64,000 nucleotides of DNA from Silene conica (taxonomy: Eukaryota; Streptophyta; Magnoliopsida; Caryophyllales; Caryophyllaceae), in contig CM055312.2 in the NCBI GenBank assembly GCA_029255685.2, positions 49,696,202 to 49,760,201 on the forward strand, written 5' to 3'. This document shows, in pieces, positions 12,241 through 23,274 of the stretch. Numbering within the stretch: the first letter of the stretch is position 1; the number at the start of each line of letters is the position of its first letter. The position numbers and the translations under genes were made by a program. The notes beneath the pieces were generated by a model that searched no databases, was not told the DNA's origin, and saw only the letters and a program-made list of their open reading frames with translations.

Positions 12241-12525
12241 CTCCCTCCTACCCGTTTATAATGTCCCATTGTGACGAAAGGACAAAATTTATGACATATT
12301 AGTTGTTTAATATTTTGGTTGAGTAGGGGTATGTAGATTGGAGAGAGGGTGTTATGATTTGTATAAAGTAAGTGGGCTAATGGGTGGGTGGGTGAGTAAT
12401 AAATGAAAATTAATAAGGGTAGAATGGTAAAAACTTGGTAAAAAACTTACCAAAAGTAGACAATGGGACAATATCCTGAATAGACGGAAATGTACAATGG
12501 GACATTTAAGTTGGGTAGGAGGGAG
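12241..12525. mobile_element. Stowaway-like MITE (285 bp) in element D
   Basis: The left end CTCCCTCCTACCCGTTTATA and right end TTGGGTAGGAGGGAG are inverted repeats, followed inward by a second matching pair around AATGTCCCATTGT / ACAATGGGACATT. The element is flanked by TA on both sides, the target duplication of Tc1/mariner-type MITEs. It has no coding capacity. Confidence 0.85.
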
Positions 12526-13838
12526 TATAATTTTACATGTTTGAATCTACTAATGTTTCCGCCATTAGTATAGTCATGTAAAGCTTAATGCATATTTTCT
12601 TGCGGGATTACCTGTTTAAGAATTATCAAATTAATGATTGCGATTATGAATTGTCGGTTATTCTCAAAGTGAGATTATGATCAATTCCTTATTTTGGATG
12701 ATAACTTAGTCGTGTGTTAAAAGGTTTTACAACGACGTAAGTTCTGAATTCTCAAAAGATTTAAGATAATCTTTGGCTTACATTCATTGACTATGCATCT
12801 TAATGACTTGTAATTTAATTACATTGTCATGACAAGATTCTATAAAATACATAAGTACATAGTGATTATGTGGAGCATTTTGAAACTAGGAGTTACATCA
12901 TGCACATAACCTTAATTCACTAGTCATGAGATGACTTGCTTCTTTTAAGTTAAAGAGCATGTATATGGATATGATCCATAAAGAGAGTGCTTATGAAAAT
13001 CATGTTATAAGGATAACATGAAATGAAGATAATTGCAATTCTAGATAAGTGTTTATGAGACAATTAAGTTTATTGGACATTAAGTAGTGATCAAAAGTTA
13101 ACTACTTAGATGTTATAATCACACTAATCGTCAAGGTCATGTCATATTCAAATGGGATGGTAAGACCATATTGAACCCCATTAAAGTGAATTGAATCATA
13201 ATGACCTCGCCCCTAGTAGCTCGAATGAGGTGACATCTCGAAGCAACTAGATGAGCGATGCGATTGATGGCGAGTTTAAATGACATAGAGTCATACGAGA
13301 TGACTAGTCGATCACCTAGGCAAGGATATTTTAAGATACATTTGCCGGGCTAATGACCGCTGATGCTCTAGCTTTTCTTATTTAAGATTGCTTGGTCGTG
13401 GTGGGAGCTTCTATCGTGTTTCACATGAGTCAATTCTTTGACCAATGACTATTAGCCTAAGGTGGCATAGTTTTCAGAGTAACTTTGATTTGTGTCCTAA
13501 CACCTTCGTAACTAGGGTTTATAAGGACATATTTTGGGTTATGATGGGCTGTGGTTAGCCGAAGGGAATAGGCCAATTAGGAATTTTCCACCCCTTGTCA
13601 GGGTTAATAAATATCTCGAGGCCACTCGAGGAGTAAATAACTAGAAATGCGTGGCCACGCTCAGAAGGTATCTATGGTAGATAATTCCGGTCAGATAGTT
13701 ATGACTCCAGATCGAGGAAAACCACTTTAGATAAGATCACTTGCAAGTACGACCTGTGACGATGCATTGCATTGAGTGGGAGATAATAATAAGACAAGAG
13801 AATTGTTAACGCACACTTGTCGCGGACAAGTGGGAGAT

Positions 13839-14105
13839 TGTTGGAGGTAGTGTCCTCGACAATAATGCGTTTACATATTTAAATCTCATTTAAATGAAAT
13901 AAAATTTGGAAAGTTACTCTTTTAAAGTTGACTGATCAATATTTATCGATAATGATTGGCTGTCTAGAGTTTGTCATTATCGTCATATGATGGTGGTGGT
14001 CAGTTGATCCCTTAAGGTCATATCTTTAGGAAATTCCGTCTCAATGGAATATTTAATTAATCGTATAGGATACGGGTCTGTGTTGAAGGAACTTATGTTC
14101 CTTAA
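13839..14105 (+). repeat. Partial 3' LTR of element D
   Basis: It starts TGTTGGAGGTAG directly after a purine tract. It aligns to the first 240 or so bases of A's LTR, including a shared stretch TAATGATTGGCT and GGTCAGTTGATCCCTT. The match to A's LTR is lost near 14105. Confidence 0.7.
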
Positions 14106-14249
14106 ACCGTTCTCACTCTTTTCTTGTAGTTTCCTCTTATGCGCAAGTCGGTACAAGGAGAATTAATTCCCCTTGACCTTGAGCTTGAAAGGACACTAAG
14201 AGCGAAGAGGAGATTGTTCCAGCAACAAGGAGAAGGTAATTCACCTTCC
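14106..14249. other. Short unassigned stretch between D and a CACTA fragment
   Basis: About 140 bases with an open, arginine- and glutamine-rich frame (ELERTLRAKRRLFQQQGE) that is reminiscent of the start of some plant Gypsy gag proteins. It is too short to assign. Confidence 0.25.
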
Positions 14250-14542
14250 GCGTTGATGGAGTGTTTGATATTAAGAAGAGACGTTCTAATGCTAGGTTTA
14301 TAAAGGGTGTTGTCGAGTTTATTGAATTTTCTAAGCAACAAGATGAATATGACTTGGTAGAAAATAAACTTAGGTGTCCTTGTAGCAAATGCCAAAATAT
14401 GAAATACCGATATGTTATTGAGGTACAAGAACATCTCTATAAAAATGGGTTTTGTCCAAATTAATTAATTGGATTTCTCATGGCGAAGCCTATTCCCCAA
14501 TTCACGAACAACCTCACATCAAACAAATTGATGAGAACCCAT
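14250..14542 (+). pseudogene. CACTA transposase fragment (Transpos_assoc domain)
   Basis: The frame encodes ARFIKGVVEFIEFSKQQ, then CPCSKC, then EVQEHLYKNGF and, after a one-base frame change, LINWISHGEA. This order (F-x-x-G-V-x-E-F, C-P-C-x-K-C, H-L-x-x-x-G-F, W-x-x-H-G-E) is the transposase-associated domain at the N-terminus of plant En/Spm (CACTA) transposases. Only about 90 codons are present, because the reading frame is cut by an LTR start at 14543. The rest of the transposase is not in the window. Confidence 0.75.
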
Positions 14543-14601
14543 TGTTGGAGTCAGTGTCCTCCACAGTTAGTGTTATAACATGTATAAATCTCTTAAAGGT
14601 T
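14543..14601 (+). repeat. First ~60 bases of another Copia-type LTR, cut by a LINE
   Basis: TGTTGGAGTCAGTGTCCTCC begins here and resembles the LTR starts of A (6842) and D (13839). It sits inside the CACTA transposase frame and is itself interrupted at 14602 by the poly(A) end of the L1 LINE, giving a three-layer nest. Confidence 0.55.
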
Positions 14602-14703
14602 CTTTTTTCTTTTTTTTTTTTTTTTTTGGTGAAAAGTGAGTATAATATATTAGAAATTATAATAATTACATGGAGGACCCGGGTTCAAGACCCCAATCAA
14701 GCA

Positions 14704-17700
14704 TTACATCATCTGATTGCAATTATTAAACCACTCTCTATTATCATCATTGTCACTATCAAGCTTGCTCTTCATACGATTCATCATCTCAAACATAATA
14801 CTCTTGGCCACGAGTTCTGGTCTCTTGATACTATTAATTAATCGAGCTTCATTTCTCTGGATCCAAACATGGTAATGAAAGGCATTGAACATGGCCGTGA
14901 TTACTTTCCACTTGAAGGATTTCCTGGAGCCATAACTGTAGGTGGCTACCCTGGGGAACCTGATTCCATACGATTGCTGGAGCAAGGACTGAATTCTGAG
15001 AGTGTATGGGCATTCTTCAAACAGGTGATCAATTATTTCTGTATAATTTTGGCATAGCAGACACAAATCATCAGTACAACATCCAATCCTGAATAATTTA
15101 TGTTTTGTGTTCATTCCTCCTTGTAGTCTTAACCAGGTAATCATGGAATGCTTGGGAATGTTGAACTGATTCCAGATGATAGTGGACCAGTTCTGTTGTG
15201 GTTGAATTGGGGAAAGCCAGGTATATCCACTTTTGATGGTATACCCTTGAGGACTGGCAGTCCATACATGTGCAGTATACCCTTTTCTGAGCTTATTCTT
15301 TGCCTTACAGATTGATTTCCAGACCCATGGAGCATCATTTGCAGGTACATATTCATCCCATTCCTGGTTTTTAAGATACACATCACTTATCCATTTTATC
15401 CAAAGCCTGTCCGCCTTGGTATATACCCAATTCACAAGTTTCCCACTGAAGCTATATTCCATAGTTCAGTGTTCTTGATCCCCAAGCCACCTTCATCCTT
15501 TGGTAAGGTGACTCTTTCCCATGCTACCATAGGTACCCTTTGATATTCAGAACTGCTTGCCCATAGGAAATTCCTGCATATAGCAGAAATTCTATTTAGC
15601 ACACTCTTAGGTAGGATGAACAGCTGAGCCCAGTAATTGTGGAGAGTATGTAGGACTGAGTTAATCAAAGTTACTCTCCCTGCATAGGATAGTTTTCGTG
15701 CCCCCATTCCTCTAATTCTTGAAACCAGTTTCTCTATCAGTGAAGAGCATTCTGCTTTGGAGAGTTTTCCTAGTTTGATTGGAACTCCCAAGTATTTGAA
15801 AGGGAAAGTCCCCTCTTTGAATCCAGTAGCCTGCCTTATACCCAGCTTGAGTTCTTCAGACATCCCATTAAAGTAGATTTTAGATTTGGAGTGTTCAATT
15901 TAAGACCAGAAGCATGTGAAAAGGAGGAGGAGACTCTCATAAGAAGCCAAATGGAAGCAAGGGTCCCTTTACAGAACATAAGTAGGTCATCTGCAAACAT
16001 TAAGTGAGTCAATTTCAGGTTCTTGCATAAGGGGTGGTAATGGAATGGCCATTTCATTGTTGCAAATTTGATGAGCCTTGAGAGGTAGTCCATGCATAGG
16101 GTAAATAGCAGGGGTGAGATGGGATCCCCTTGTCTAAGTCCCCTTCTCCCCTTGAAATACCCAAAGTTACTCCCATTCAAAGATAGAGTGTAAGCAGTAG
16201 AAGTCACACACTGCATAACCAGTTGTATGAAATGAGTAGGGAACTGCAAACCTTGCAAAAGCTGCTCTAGAAAGGCCCATTCCACAGTGTTATAGGCCTT
16301 CTGGAGATCAATTTTAAACAAGCATCTGGGAGAGGCTGCTTTCCTACCATAAAGATGTATGATATCTTGGGAAATTAGTACATTCTCTATGATGGACCTT
16401 CCTTTTATAAATGCCCCCTGGTTTTCTTGAACTATATTTGGAAGGACAAGTGACAGTCTATTGCATAATACCTTTGAGATAACCTTGTATACCATATTGC
16501 AACAAGCTATAGGTCCAAATTGGCCTACAGAGGTAGGTCTATCTGTTTTAGGGATGAGAGTAATAGTAGTAGCATTGACTTGAGTGAGCAATTGACCATT
16601 CCTGAAGAAATCCAGTACAGCTTTACAAAGGTCATCCCCCACTATATCCCAAGCATCCCTGAAAAACCCACTGGTGTACCCATCAGGCCCAGGGGCTTTA
16701 TCAGGTGGAATTGAAAAAACTATCTCCTTGATCTCTTTCTTAGTGATAGTAGAACTCAGAATAGCACCATGATCTTCATTGCATAGGGCACCTTGGAGCA
16801 AAACTGGCACTTGAACATTTTCTGTGGGAGCTTGACTACCAAGTAAATCATGATAGAATTCCAGGAAGGCACCTTGAATACTATCCTTGTCAGTACACAG
16901 TAGTCCATGCTTATCCTCAATTTGAACTATATATTCTGCTTATATCTACTTCTGAGTGCCTTATGGAAAGTGGCCGTATTGCTATCCCCTTCCTCAATCC
17001 ATTCAGCCTTTGCCTTTTGTTTTAAGAAGCTATTCTTAGCCTTAGTCCAAAAGAGGACCTCTTTATGCACTGCAACCTCCTGGGCTATAAGATTAGAGTC
17101 AGTAGGATCTGCTTGGATCTCTAATTGAAGTCTCTCCAACTGAGTAGTAAACTTGCAAGCATTCACTTCCACATCCGAATAACATTCCTGATTGAGCTCC
17201 TTGAGAAGAGGCTTCAGAGCTTTGAGCTTTTTCACTAAACCAAACATCAAAGTACCATCCACTGTCTGCTGCCACACATCAGTGATTTTATCTCTGAAAT
17301 TGGGTGCTGTACTCCACATATTATGTATTTAAAGCTTGCATTCCTTCTACTAGACATTTTCATGTTCCTTACAATGCAAGGGTTATGATCAAAAAGCCCT
17401 TCAGGATAGAAATGAGCATGCATATCTGGGAAAGTAGTGCTCCAATGAGAATTGATAAGGAATCTGTCCAATCTACTAAATTTTCTCTGGTTTTCATACC
17501 TTTTGTTCGTCCAAGTGTAATAAGCCCCTGTAGCCTTAATATCTGAGAGCCCACAGTGGTTAATGCATTCCAGGAAATTATCCATGTCAGTAACTTTGGT
17601 TGATCCACCCAGCCTTTCATCCGGGTGAAGCATTGTGTTGAAATCCCCAACCACTGCCCAAGGGAGGGTACAACAATCAGCCAGGTTGTTCAGATGATGC

Positions 17701-18065
17701 CATAAGGAAACTCTATCACCGCCTTCATTAAAAGCATAGACAGTGGTATAGAAGAATTCCTTCTGTGTAATTTTGCATTTAACCCAAGCATGGATGAATT
17801 GGGGATCATATTGCAGAATAGACACTTCAAACACAGATGGCTTCCAAAGCATCCATACCCTACCCCCTTTATGTAGCCGACAATTAGTGGTAACACACCA
17901 CCCATCAAGCATAGACTGAGATATATTCCCTACATTATCACCATTTATTTTTGTTTCTAGCAAACCAAAAAGACAAACTGCATTATTCTGTCAAAAACAT
18001 TTAACTGTGAATTGTTTATTTACATTGTTGAGACCCCGTACATTCCAAAATCCAATATTATTCAT
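14704..18065 (-). pseudogene. LINE ORF2: endonuclease, reverse transcriptase, zf-RVT (several frame changes)
   Basis: ORF2 starts at an ATG at 18065 with MNNIGFWNVRGLN, the usual L1 start. The APE endonuclease follows (LLETKI at about 17960, VVGDFN at about 17660, SRLDRFL at about 17480, DHNP at about 17380). The reverse transcriptase at about 16.8-15.9 kb has PPDKAPGPDG, FKIDLQKAYNTVEW, GLRQGDPISPLLF and the catalytic FADD box near 15.98 kb. The zinc-binding C-terminus occupies about 15.3-14.7 kb. A stop soon after the start and frame changes near 17.25, 16.9, 15.85 and 15.45 kb inactivate it. These enzymes nick and prime on target DNA in living copies. Confidence 0.85.
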
Positions 18066-18079
18066 GAGAACTGGTGGAA

Positions 18080-18463
18080 ATAGGGTTACCAGTTTCAGTC
18101 TTGAGGCATGTCCTCCAATCTAGTCTCCTTGGGCTCCATATTTGTTTGTTTGGCTGCTGGTGTAACTGGAGCTTCCTGGACAGGTAGCCTGGGCATCCCA
18201 GTATTAGTGGCAGGCAAAGCAGGGAATTCTTTGTTAGAGAGGGTTGGGATTGTTCTGACAACAGGTTTCCATACTCTCTTGACATGAGATGGTTTCACCC
18301 CTGGCAGCCTTCGACAATGACTCCCTTCATGCCCCAATCCCATACATTTATCACATAGTATAGGTTTCCGTTCATATTCTATCTTTACCTCTACAACCAA
18401 TCCATTCTCATCCTTAAATTTTACTGAGTTGAAAAATTTCTGCCCTATGGTCAATTCTACCAT
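18080..18463 (-). pseudogene. LINE ORF1, C-terminal part with CCHC zinc knuckle
   Basis: The open frame contains CDKCMGLGHEGSHC, a C-x2-C-x4-H-x4-C zinc knuckle, preceded by a VEVKIEYERKP stretch typical of plant L1 ORF1 (DUF4283/zf-CCHC_4 type). The product binds LINE RNA. The N-terminal domain is absent because the element is cut at 18478. It ends just upstream of the ORF2 start at 18065. Confidence 0.7.
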
Positions 18464-19518
18464 AGTTCTTGCAAAACTGTAACACCCTCATTTATCTAAG
18501 AGCCTTTAGCCAGACATTCTCAAATAAATAAGACTGTTACCATCTCGGAATGACCGAGGTAGTGAATAACAAAGTAAAACTCCCAAAGTACATATTATAA
18601 AAGTGATAAAATTTAAACTTTGATATTACAGAAACTACACAACGGAATAAAATACAACTGATGACTACTCTATATGTGATATAGTTCTAAGTCGGTCCCA
18701 AATCTGCAACTCACATTCCCGTCCCAGCTCCTAGCTCAACTGTCTCCATCCTGTAGAATCTACTCCCCATTCCGGATCATCGTAGGTGTCACACGAATAC
18801 ACATGGTCAACCACGAGGTTGAGTAGGTAAAACAGATAAAACATAAACACAATAGAACTGCACCTTCCTCCATCTCCATATCATTCAATCCACCATATCA
18901 ACTCCATCACACCACACCTCCCATCACACCACACCTTCCATCACACCACACCTTCCATGGCCATATCACAAGACCCATATCACAAGACCCATTTCACAAA
19001 TCCCGTTCTCCACAATAATCGACAATAATCACAATTCAAAATACATTCACAATCAGTTATAACGATCTTATAATAAGCAACACATATACGTCATGTCAAT
19101 AACGCAACCACAGATATATATATATCCCCTACCTCAAATTGCAGAATGGCAATCGAACTGCTGCTAGAAATATTCCACACGGAAAACCGTCACCTAAACA
19201 TATATTATATAACAGTTATTAACCCCTGTCCTAGAATAGTAAGGATTCCAAACGTAGTAATTTCCTAAAAGTGGAAAGTTTCCTATAATAGAAACTTTCC
19301 CGAAATAGCAACCTCGTCCCAAAAGACAATACCACAAAATTATTGATCATGTTCTCATTTATTAATTTTACTCACATATAAATAATTGTCACCATATAAA
19401 ATCACGAAACTACTCATACCCAAATACATTTCTAACCACAAAACATTATTAACAAGTTACCATACACTAATAATCAATCATTAACAACAAAATGATGATA
19501 ATAATAATAATAATAATA

Positions 19519-20145
19519 GCGGAGAGGGCGAGTGCGAGTTAGGGTTTTGCGCATCTGCCATCTTCACGCTACAGCCACCGCTGGTGACCTCACGTCGCCG
19601 GCGTCCACTCATCCTATCACCGGTGACCTCACGTCGTCGGCGTTCATACAGTGGCCTGTGGTGTTTTTTTTTTCGGTGAGTGAGTGTTAGGGTGCGATTA
19701 GGGCACGATTCGAACATCGCTTGCCTGCCGCCCTTACAACACAGCCACCGGCGGTTACCTCCCGTCACCAGCGTCCGCACATCATCACGCCGGCAACCTG
19801 CCGTCGTCGGCGTTCATCTTGTGGTTGTGGTCCTGCGAGTGAGTGAGCGAGAGCGGTTCCGTTTCCCTGATTACGGTTTTCTGTTCGTTCCGGCGGGTTG
19901 CAGGCGTCGTCGGCGCTCCTTGACGGTGGTTTTAGGGTCACCGGAATTTTCTGGGTTGTCGTCAGGTGTTATTGCGCCGGCCAGCTACTTCAGACCGTGG
20001 TTGCTGTTTGGGTGGGTTGCGTTCGGGGCAGCTTTTGTGGTTTGTTTTTGCCGTTTCCTTCTGTTGGTTACACCGTGGCGGTGGTGTTGCTAGTGGTGGA
20101 TTTTGGTCGGCTATATTTCTTTTCGGGCAGGTTGTTGTGGTTGTC
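19519..20145 (+). promoter_or_regulatory. GC-rich 5' untranslated region of the RLE LINE
   Basis: About 630 bases containing repeated GGTGACCTC.CGTCG.CGGCGT modules (near 19586, 19622, 19757 and 19795), each followed by a GTGAGTGAG-like stretch. The modules form two imperfect copies of roughly 170-180 bp. In LINEs the internal promoter lies here; no TATA box is evident. That it is a promoter is inference. Confidence 0.4.
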
Positions 20146-23100
20146 ATGCCTCCCTTGGTTCGGTTCCAGTGCCCTTTTTCGCATTTGCATGGGTGTCCGA
20201 ATGGTAACGGTAGGGGTCTTACCAAATCCTCCTGGCGGTATCATTTTCAGGAGTGGCATTGTCGTAACGGGGCTGACCGTCTTACTCGTCAAACTCTTGC
20301 TGATAGTTTGACTGTTTATACTAAGGCCGAGACAACTTTGAAGCGGATGGGGGTTTGGCTTTGCGGTGTCTGTCTCAGGACACATGCCTTTCGCTCTAGA
20401 TGTCAGCATGTAGGGGGTGCCATTGTAGACCCTCCAGATTGTGGTGATGGTATTGTCCGTTTTGTTATTCAGGATATCCCCAGACCCCTGGCTCAGTCTC
20501 CATCGGTTCCCGTGTCTGATGTTGGGGTTGAGCTTGGCCAGTGGTCTATAGCTTCGCTTGATTGTTTGTTTTCATTGGGCCTTCGTTCGGTGAAGTCCAT
20601 CCCTCCTAAGTGTCGGCTTGGGTTTGCTCGGGTTTTGAAGGGGGCTTTGGATGAGGTGGTTGACTCTCCTGGTAACCTCTCCTGTTGGATTCGGTTGTTT
20701 GTTCTGCCTCTTTGTCTACTCAAGACCTTCACTCCCCGGAGTAATGTCGAGTGTAGGTCGACTATCCGACGGCAGCGGCAGGAGGAGAGTATTGCCAGGG
20801 CTATCATCGCTTGGAGGGCACCGGGAGGAGGGTTGCAGCTGCTACGAGAGTGTTTGGCTGAGGGTTCTCCTCCGTTTCACGTGGATGAGGAGCTTGATTT
20901 GAGTGAGCTTAACCTTCGCCAATGTCGGCGGAAGATTAGCGATGGCCATTATACTGCTGCCGTTCGGGTGCTCTCTTCTTCTGGTGTCGCTCCCTACTCT
21001 GGTGCCACTTTTGAGGCTTTGCAGGAGAAGCATCCGGTCGTCCCCTCTCCATCTTTACATCCTTTGCCTGAGGATCATCCTCTGCTTGTTGCTTCTTCGG
21101 CCGTGGTGTTGGATATGATTCGTAGTTTCCCGCGCGGCACTTCTTGTGGGAGGGATGGTTTTCGCGCTCAGCATTTCATGGATTGTTTGAGTGGGGCTGC
21201 GGTGGCTATCTCTGATGATTTGCTCGCTTCTGTTACTAGGGTGGTCAATCTATTTTTAGGTGGTCGATGCCCGCTGGCTCTCGGTGAGTACCTCGCTAGT
21301 GCCCCGCTCACCCCCCTGGTTAAACCCGGGGGTGGTCTTCGTCCTATTGCTGTTGGCACTGTCTGGAGACGGCTGGTCTCTAAGGTTGGTGCTTCTTTGG
21401 TTGGCCCTACTTTGGCTTCTTATTTTGCAGATCTTCAGTTTGGGGTTGGGGTGTCTGGTGGAGGAGAGGCTATCTTGCATGCCTTGAACCGGCTTGTGGA
21501 GGCTCGTGGTGGTGAGGTAGGGCTTTCTATGTTGCTGGTTGATTTCCGGAATGCTTTCAACCTTGTTGACCGGTCAGTTATGCTTCAGGAGGTTCGTCGT
21601 CGTTGCCCGGGTCTTTCCCGTTGGGTGGAGTTTTGTTATTCTCGCCCTGCTCGGTTGTATTATGGGGAACATTGCTTGCGGTCTTGTCAGGGAGTTCAGC
21701 AGGGTGACCCTTTGGGGCCGTTGCTTTTCGCTTTGGTTTTGCATCCCCTGGTGTGCAAAATTCGGGATTCCTTTGATCTTACTATGCAGGCCTGGTACTT
21801 GGATGATGGTACTATTGTTGGAGATACGTTGGAGGTGGGGAGGGTGTTGGATTTGATTTTGACTGATGGCCCCGGTTTTGGTCTTCATCGTAATGTTGCT
21901 AAGACTGAGCTTTTTTGGCCTATTGAGGACCCCCGGAGTCGGCTTCCCGGTGTTTTCCCCACCTCTATCGCTCGTCCCTTACTGGGTGTCTCGGGTTTGG
22001 GCGGGCCTATTAGTACTTGCCCTATTTTTAGCAGTGAGCTTGTGGAGAAGAGAGTGACTAAGACTGTTGAGCTTATGGACTTAGTCGCGAGGATCGAGGA
22101 CCCGCAGTGTGAGTTGCTTTTGCTTCGGGCATGTACTGGTATTTCTAAGCTTTATTTCTCTCTTCGTACTTGTTCCCCTGTTGCTTTTGGGTCGGCTCAT
22201 CTCCGTTTTGATGCTGCGCTTCGTTCTAGCTTGGAGCGTATTGTTACCGCGTCTGGGCCTGGGTTTGGGGAGTGGCAGTGGCGCCTTGCTACTTTCCCCT
22301 TTCAGTTAGGCGGACTTGGTGTTTATGCAGCGGGGGATGTGCTACATTATGCGTTCTTGGCTTCCCGTTTGCAGTCTGCTGAATTGCAGGCTAGGCTCCT
22401 GCGGCCTTCTAGTATCATTGACCCTGGCCCTTCTTTCACCGCTGCCTTGCGGGTGTTCTCGGAGACAACTGGTTCGGATTTTCTTGGTACCCCTAGTGAA
22501 ATTGCTGCCCCCAAACTTATGAAGAAATTGGCAGATATTTATTGCTCGACGGTTGCTGCTTCTTCGGAGTCGGTTTTCTCCTTGTCCCCGCGTCAGGTTG
22601 CTTTGTGGAAATCTCAGCAGGGGCCTCACTCTTCTGATTGGTTGAGAGCGGTTCCTATCTCTGGGTTGGGTCAGACTATGAACAGGAGGACCTACCGTTG
22701 TGTGCTTGGGTATAGGCTGGGTGTTCCACTCTTCTTGGTACCTGGGCCTTGCTCTGCTTGCTCTCGGGTTTTTGCTGAGGATGTTTTTGGGGATCACGCT
22801 GTCTCTTGTGCTGGTACTGTTGGGGTTAAGCATCGTCATAACCTTGTCCGGGATACTCTATTGGACATCTGCTATAGGTCTGGGATTTCGGCAGGTAAGG
22901 AGGTTGACATTGGTTTGGTCGATGGACATGGCGGCTCTCTTCGCCCTGCGGATTTGCTTCTTTATTCGTGGGACAGGGGGCGTGATGTGTGTATTGATTT
23001 GACTGGGTCCTCCCCTCTGACTCAGACTGGGATGACTGATTTTGTTTCTGATCGCTGTGAGGCTGCAGGCTACGGTTTCCTTCCTTTCTCTTTCTCTTCG

Positions 23101-23274
23101 CTTGGGGAGCTGGGCTCGGATGCTGTTGCCTTGCTGAAGAGGATTCAGAAATACTCAGTATCTCAGGATGCCGGGGCGCGGATGGCTGCGTACATTTTTA
23201 CTAGGCTTAGCTTCGCTGTAGCTAAGGGGGTGGGAGCCCAGATTGTATCTCGGCTGCCCACCAATTTTATGTAA
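20146..23274 (+). CDS. Single-ORF LINE protein: zinc fingers, reverse transcriptase, restriction-like endonuclease (1042 aa)
   Basis: The frame is open without interruption; the first in-frame ATG is at 20146. Upstream the same frame stays open for 60 codons but lacks an ATG. Residues C9, C17, H33 and H38 form a C2H2-like finger, and C73, C76, C86 and H88 a second one. A conserved pre-RT block follows. The reverse transcriptase shows LRPIAV (398-403), DFRNAF with the first catalytic aspartate at 466, QQGDPLGPLLF (518 on) and YLDD (551-554). After the thumb comes C869-x2-C872-x11-H884-x3-C888, then a PD-(D/E)xK-like nuclease with RPAD (933-936) and IDLT (950-953). In R2-like elements this enzyme nicks the target and primes reverse transcription there. 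All key residues are present, so it could be active. The exact clade is not decided. Confidence 0.85.
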   Translation: MPPLVRFQCPFSHLHGCPNGNGRGLTKSSWRYHFQEWHCRNGADRLTRQTLADSLTVYTKAETTLKRMGVWLCGVCLRTHAFRSRCQHVGGAIVDPPDCGDGIVRFVIQDIPRPLAQSPSVPVSDVGVELGQWSIASLDCLFSLGLRSVKSIPPKCRLGFARVLKGALDEVVDSPGNLSCWIRLFVLPLCLLKTFTPRSNVECRSTIRRQRQEESIARAIIAWRAPGGGLQLLRECLAEGSPPFHVDEELDLSELNLRQCRRKISDGHYTAAVRVLSSSGVAPYSGATFEALQEKHPVVPSPSLHPLPEDHPLLVASSAVVLDMIRSFPRGTSCGRDGFRAQHFMDCLSGAAVAISDDLLASVTRVVNLFLGGRCPLALGEYLASAPLTPLVKPGGGLRPIAVGTVWRRLVSKVGASLVGPTLASYFADLQFGVGVSGGGEAILHALNRLVEARGGEVGLSMLLVDFRNAFNLVDRSVMLQEVRRRCPGLSRWVEFCYSRPARLYYGEHCLRSCQGVQQGDPLGPLLFALVLHPLVCKIRDSFDLTMQAWYLDDGTIVGDTLEVGRVLDLILTDGPGFGLHRNVAKTELFWPIEDPRSRLPGVFPTSIARPLLGVSGLGGPISTCPIFSSELVEKRVTKTVELMDLVARIEDPQCELLLLRACTGISKLYFSLRTCSPVAFGSAHLRFDAALRSSLERIVTASGPGFGEWQWRLATFPFQLGGLGVYAAGDVLHYAFLASRLQSAELQARLLRPSSIIDPGPSFTAALRVFSETTGSDFLGTPSEIAAPKLMKKLADIYCSTVAASSESVFSLSPRQVALWKSQQGPHSSDWLRAVPISGLGQTMNRRTYRCVLGYRLGVPLFLVPGPCSACSRVFAEDVFGDHAVSCAGTVGVKHRHNLVRDTLLDICYRSGISAGKEVDIGLVDGHGGSLRPADLLLYSWDRGRDVCIDLTGSSPLTQTGMTDFVSDRCEAAGYGFLPFSFSSLGELGSDAVALLKRIQKYSVSQDAGARMAAYIFTRLSFAVAKGVGAQIVSRLPTNFM

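Larger units (their letters stand above)
10446..14105 (+). mobile_element. Element D: 3' half of a non-autonomous Copia-like element related to A
   Basis: The start matches A around 4600 (a GACAAGGA...TTGGTTTTCAACCC type stretch) and the end (13540-13838 plus LTR start) matches A's 3' end, including the purine tract and the TGTTGG LTR start. No coding region is seen. It contains a 100-bp tandem repeat (11077-11385) and a MITE (12241-12525). The 5' part is missing; the CACTA end abuts it at 10446. The LTR is only partly present. It looks like a truncated fossil. Confidence 0.7.
14602..18477 (-). mobile_element. L1-type LINE, nearly full length, minus strand
   Basis: The T-rich run at 14602-14627 is the poly(A) tail of a minus-strand element. 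Reading from 18477 leftwards there is the C-terminal part of an ORF1 with a zinc knuckle, then ORF2 with APE-type endonuclease, reverse transcriptase and a zinc-binding C-terminus. The 5' end is missing because element B begins at 18478. Its continuation is not found right of B, whose right end is lost. ORF2 carries several frame changes and stops, so the copy is dead but fairly young. Confidence 0.9.

Noticed and set aside
14869-17546. Plus-strand frames across the L1 LINE
   Set aside because: They are the complement of the well-supported minus-strand ORF2.
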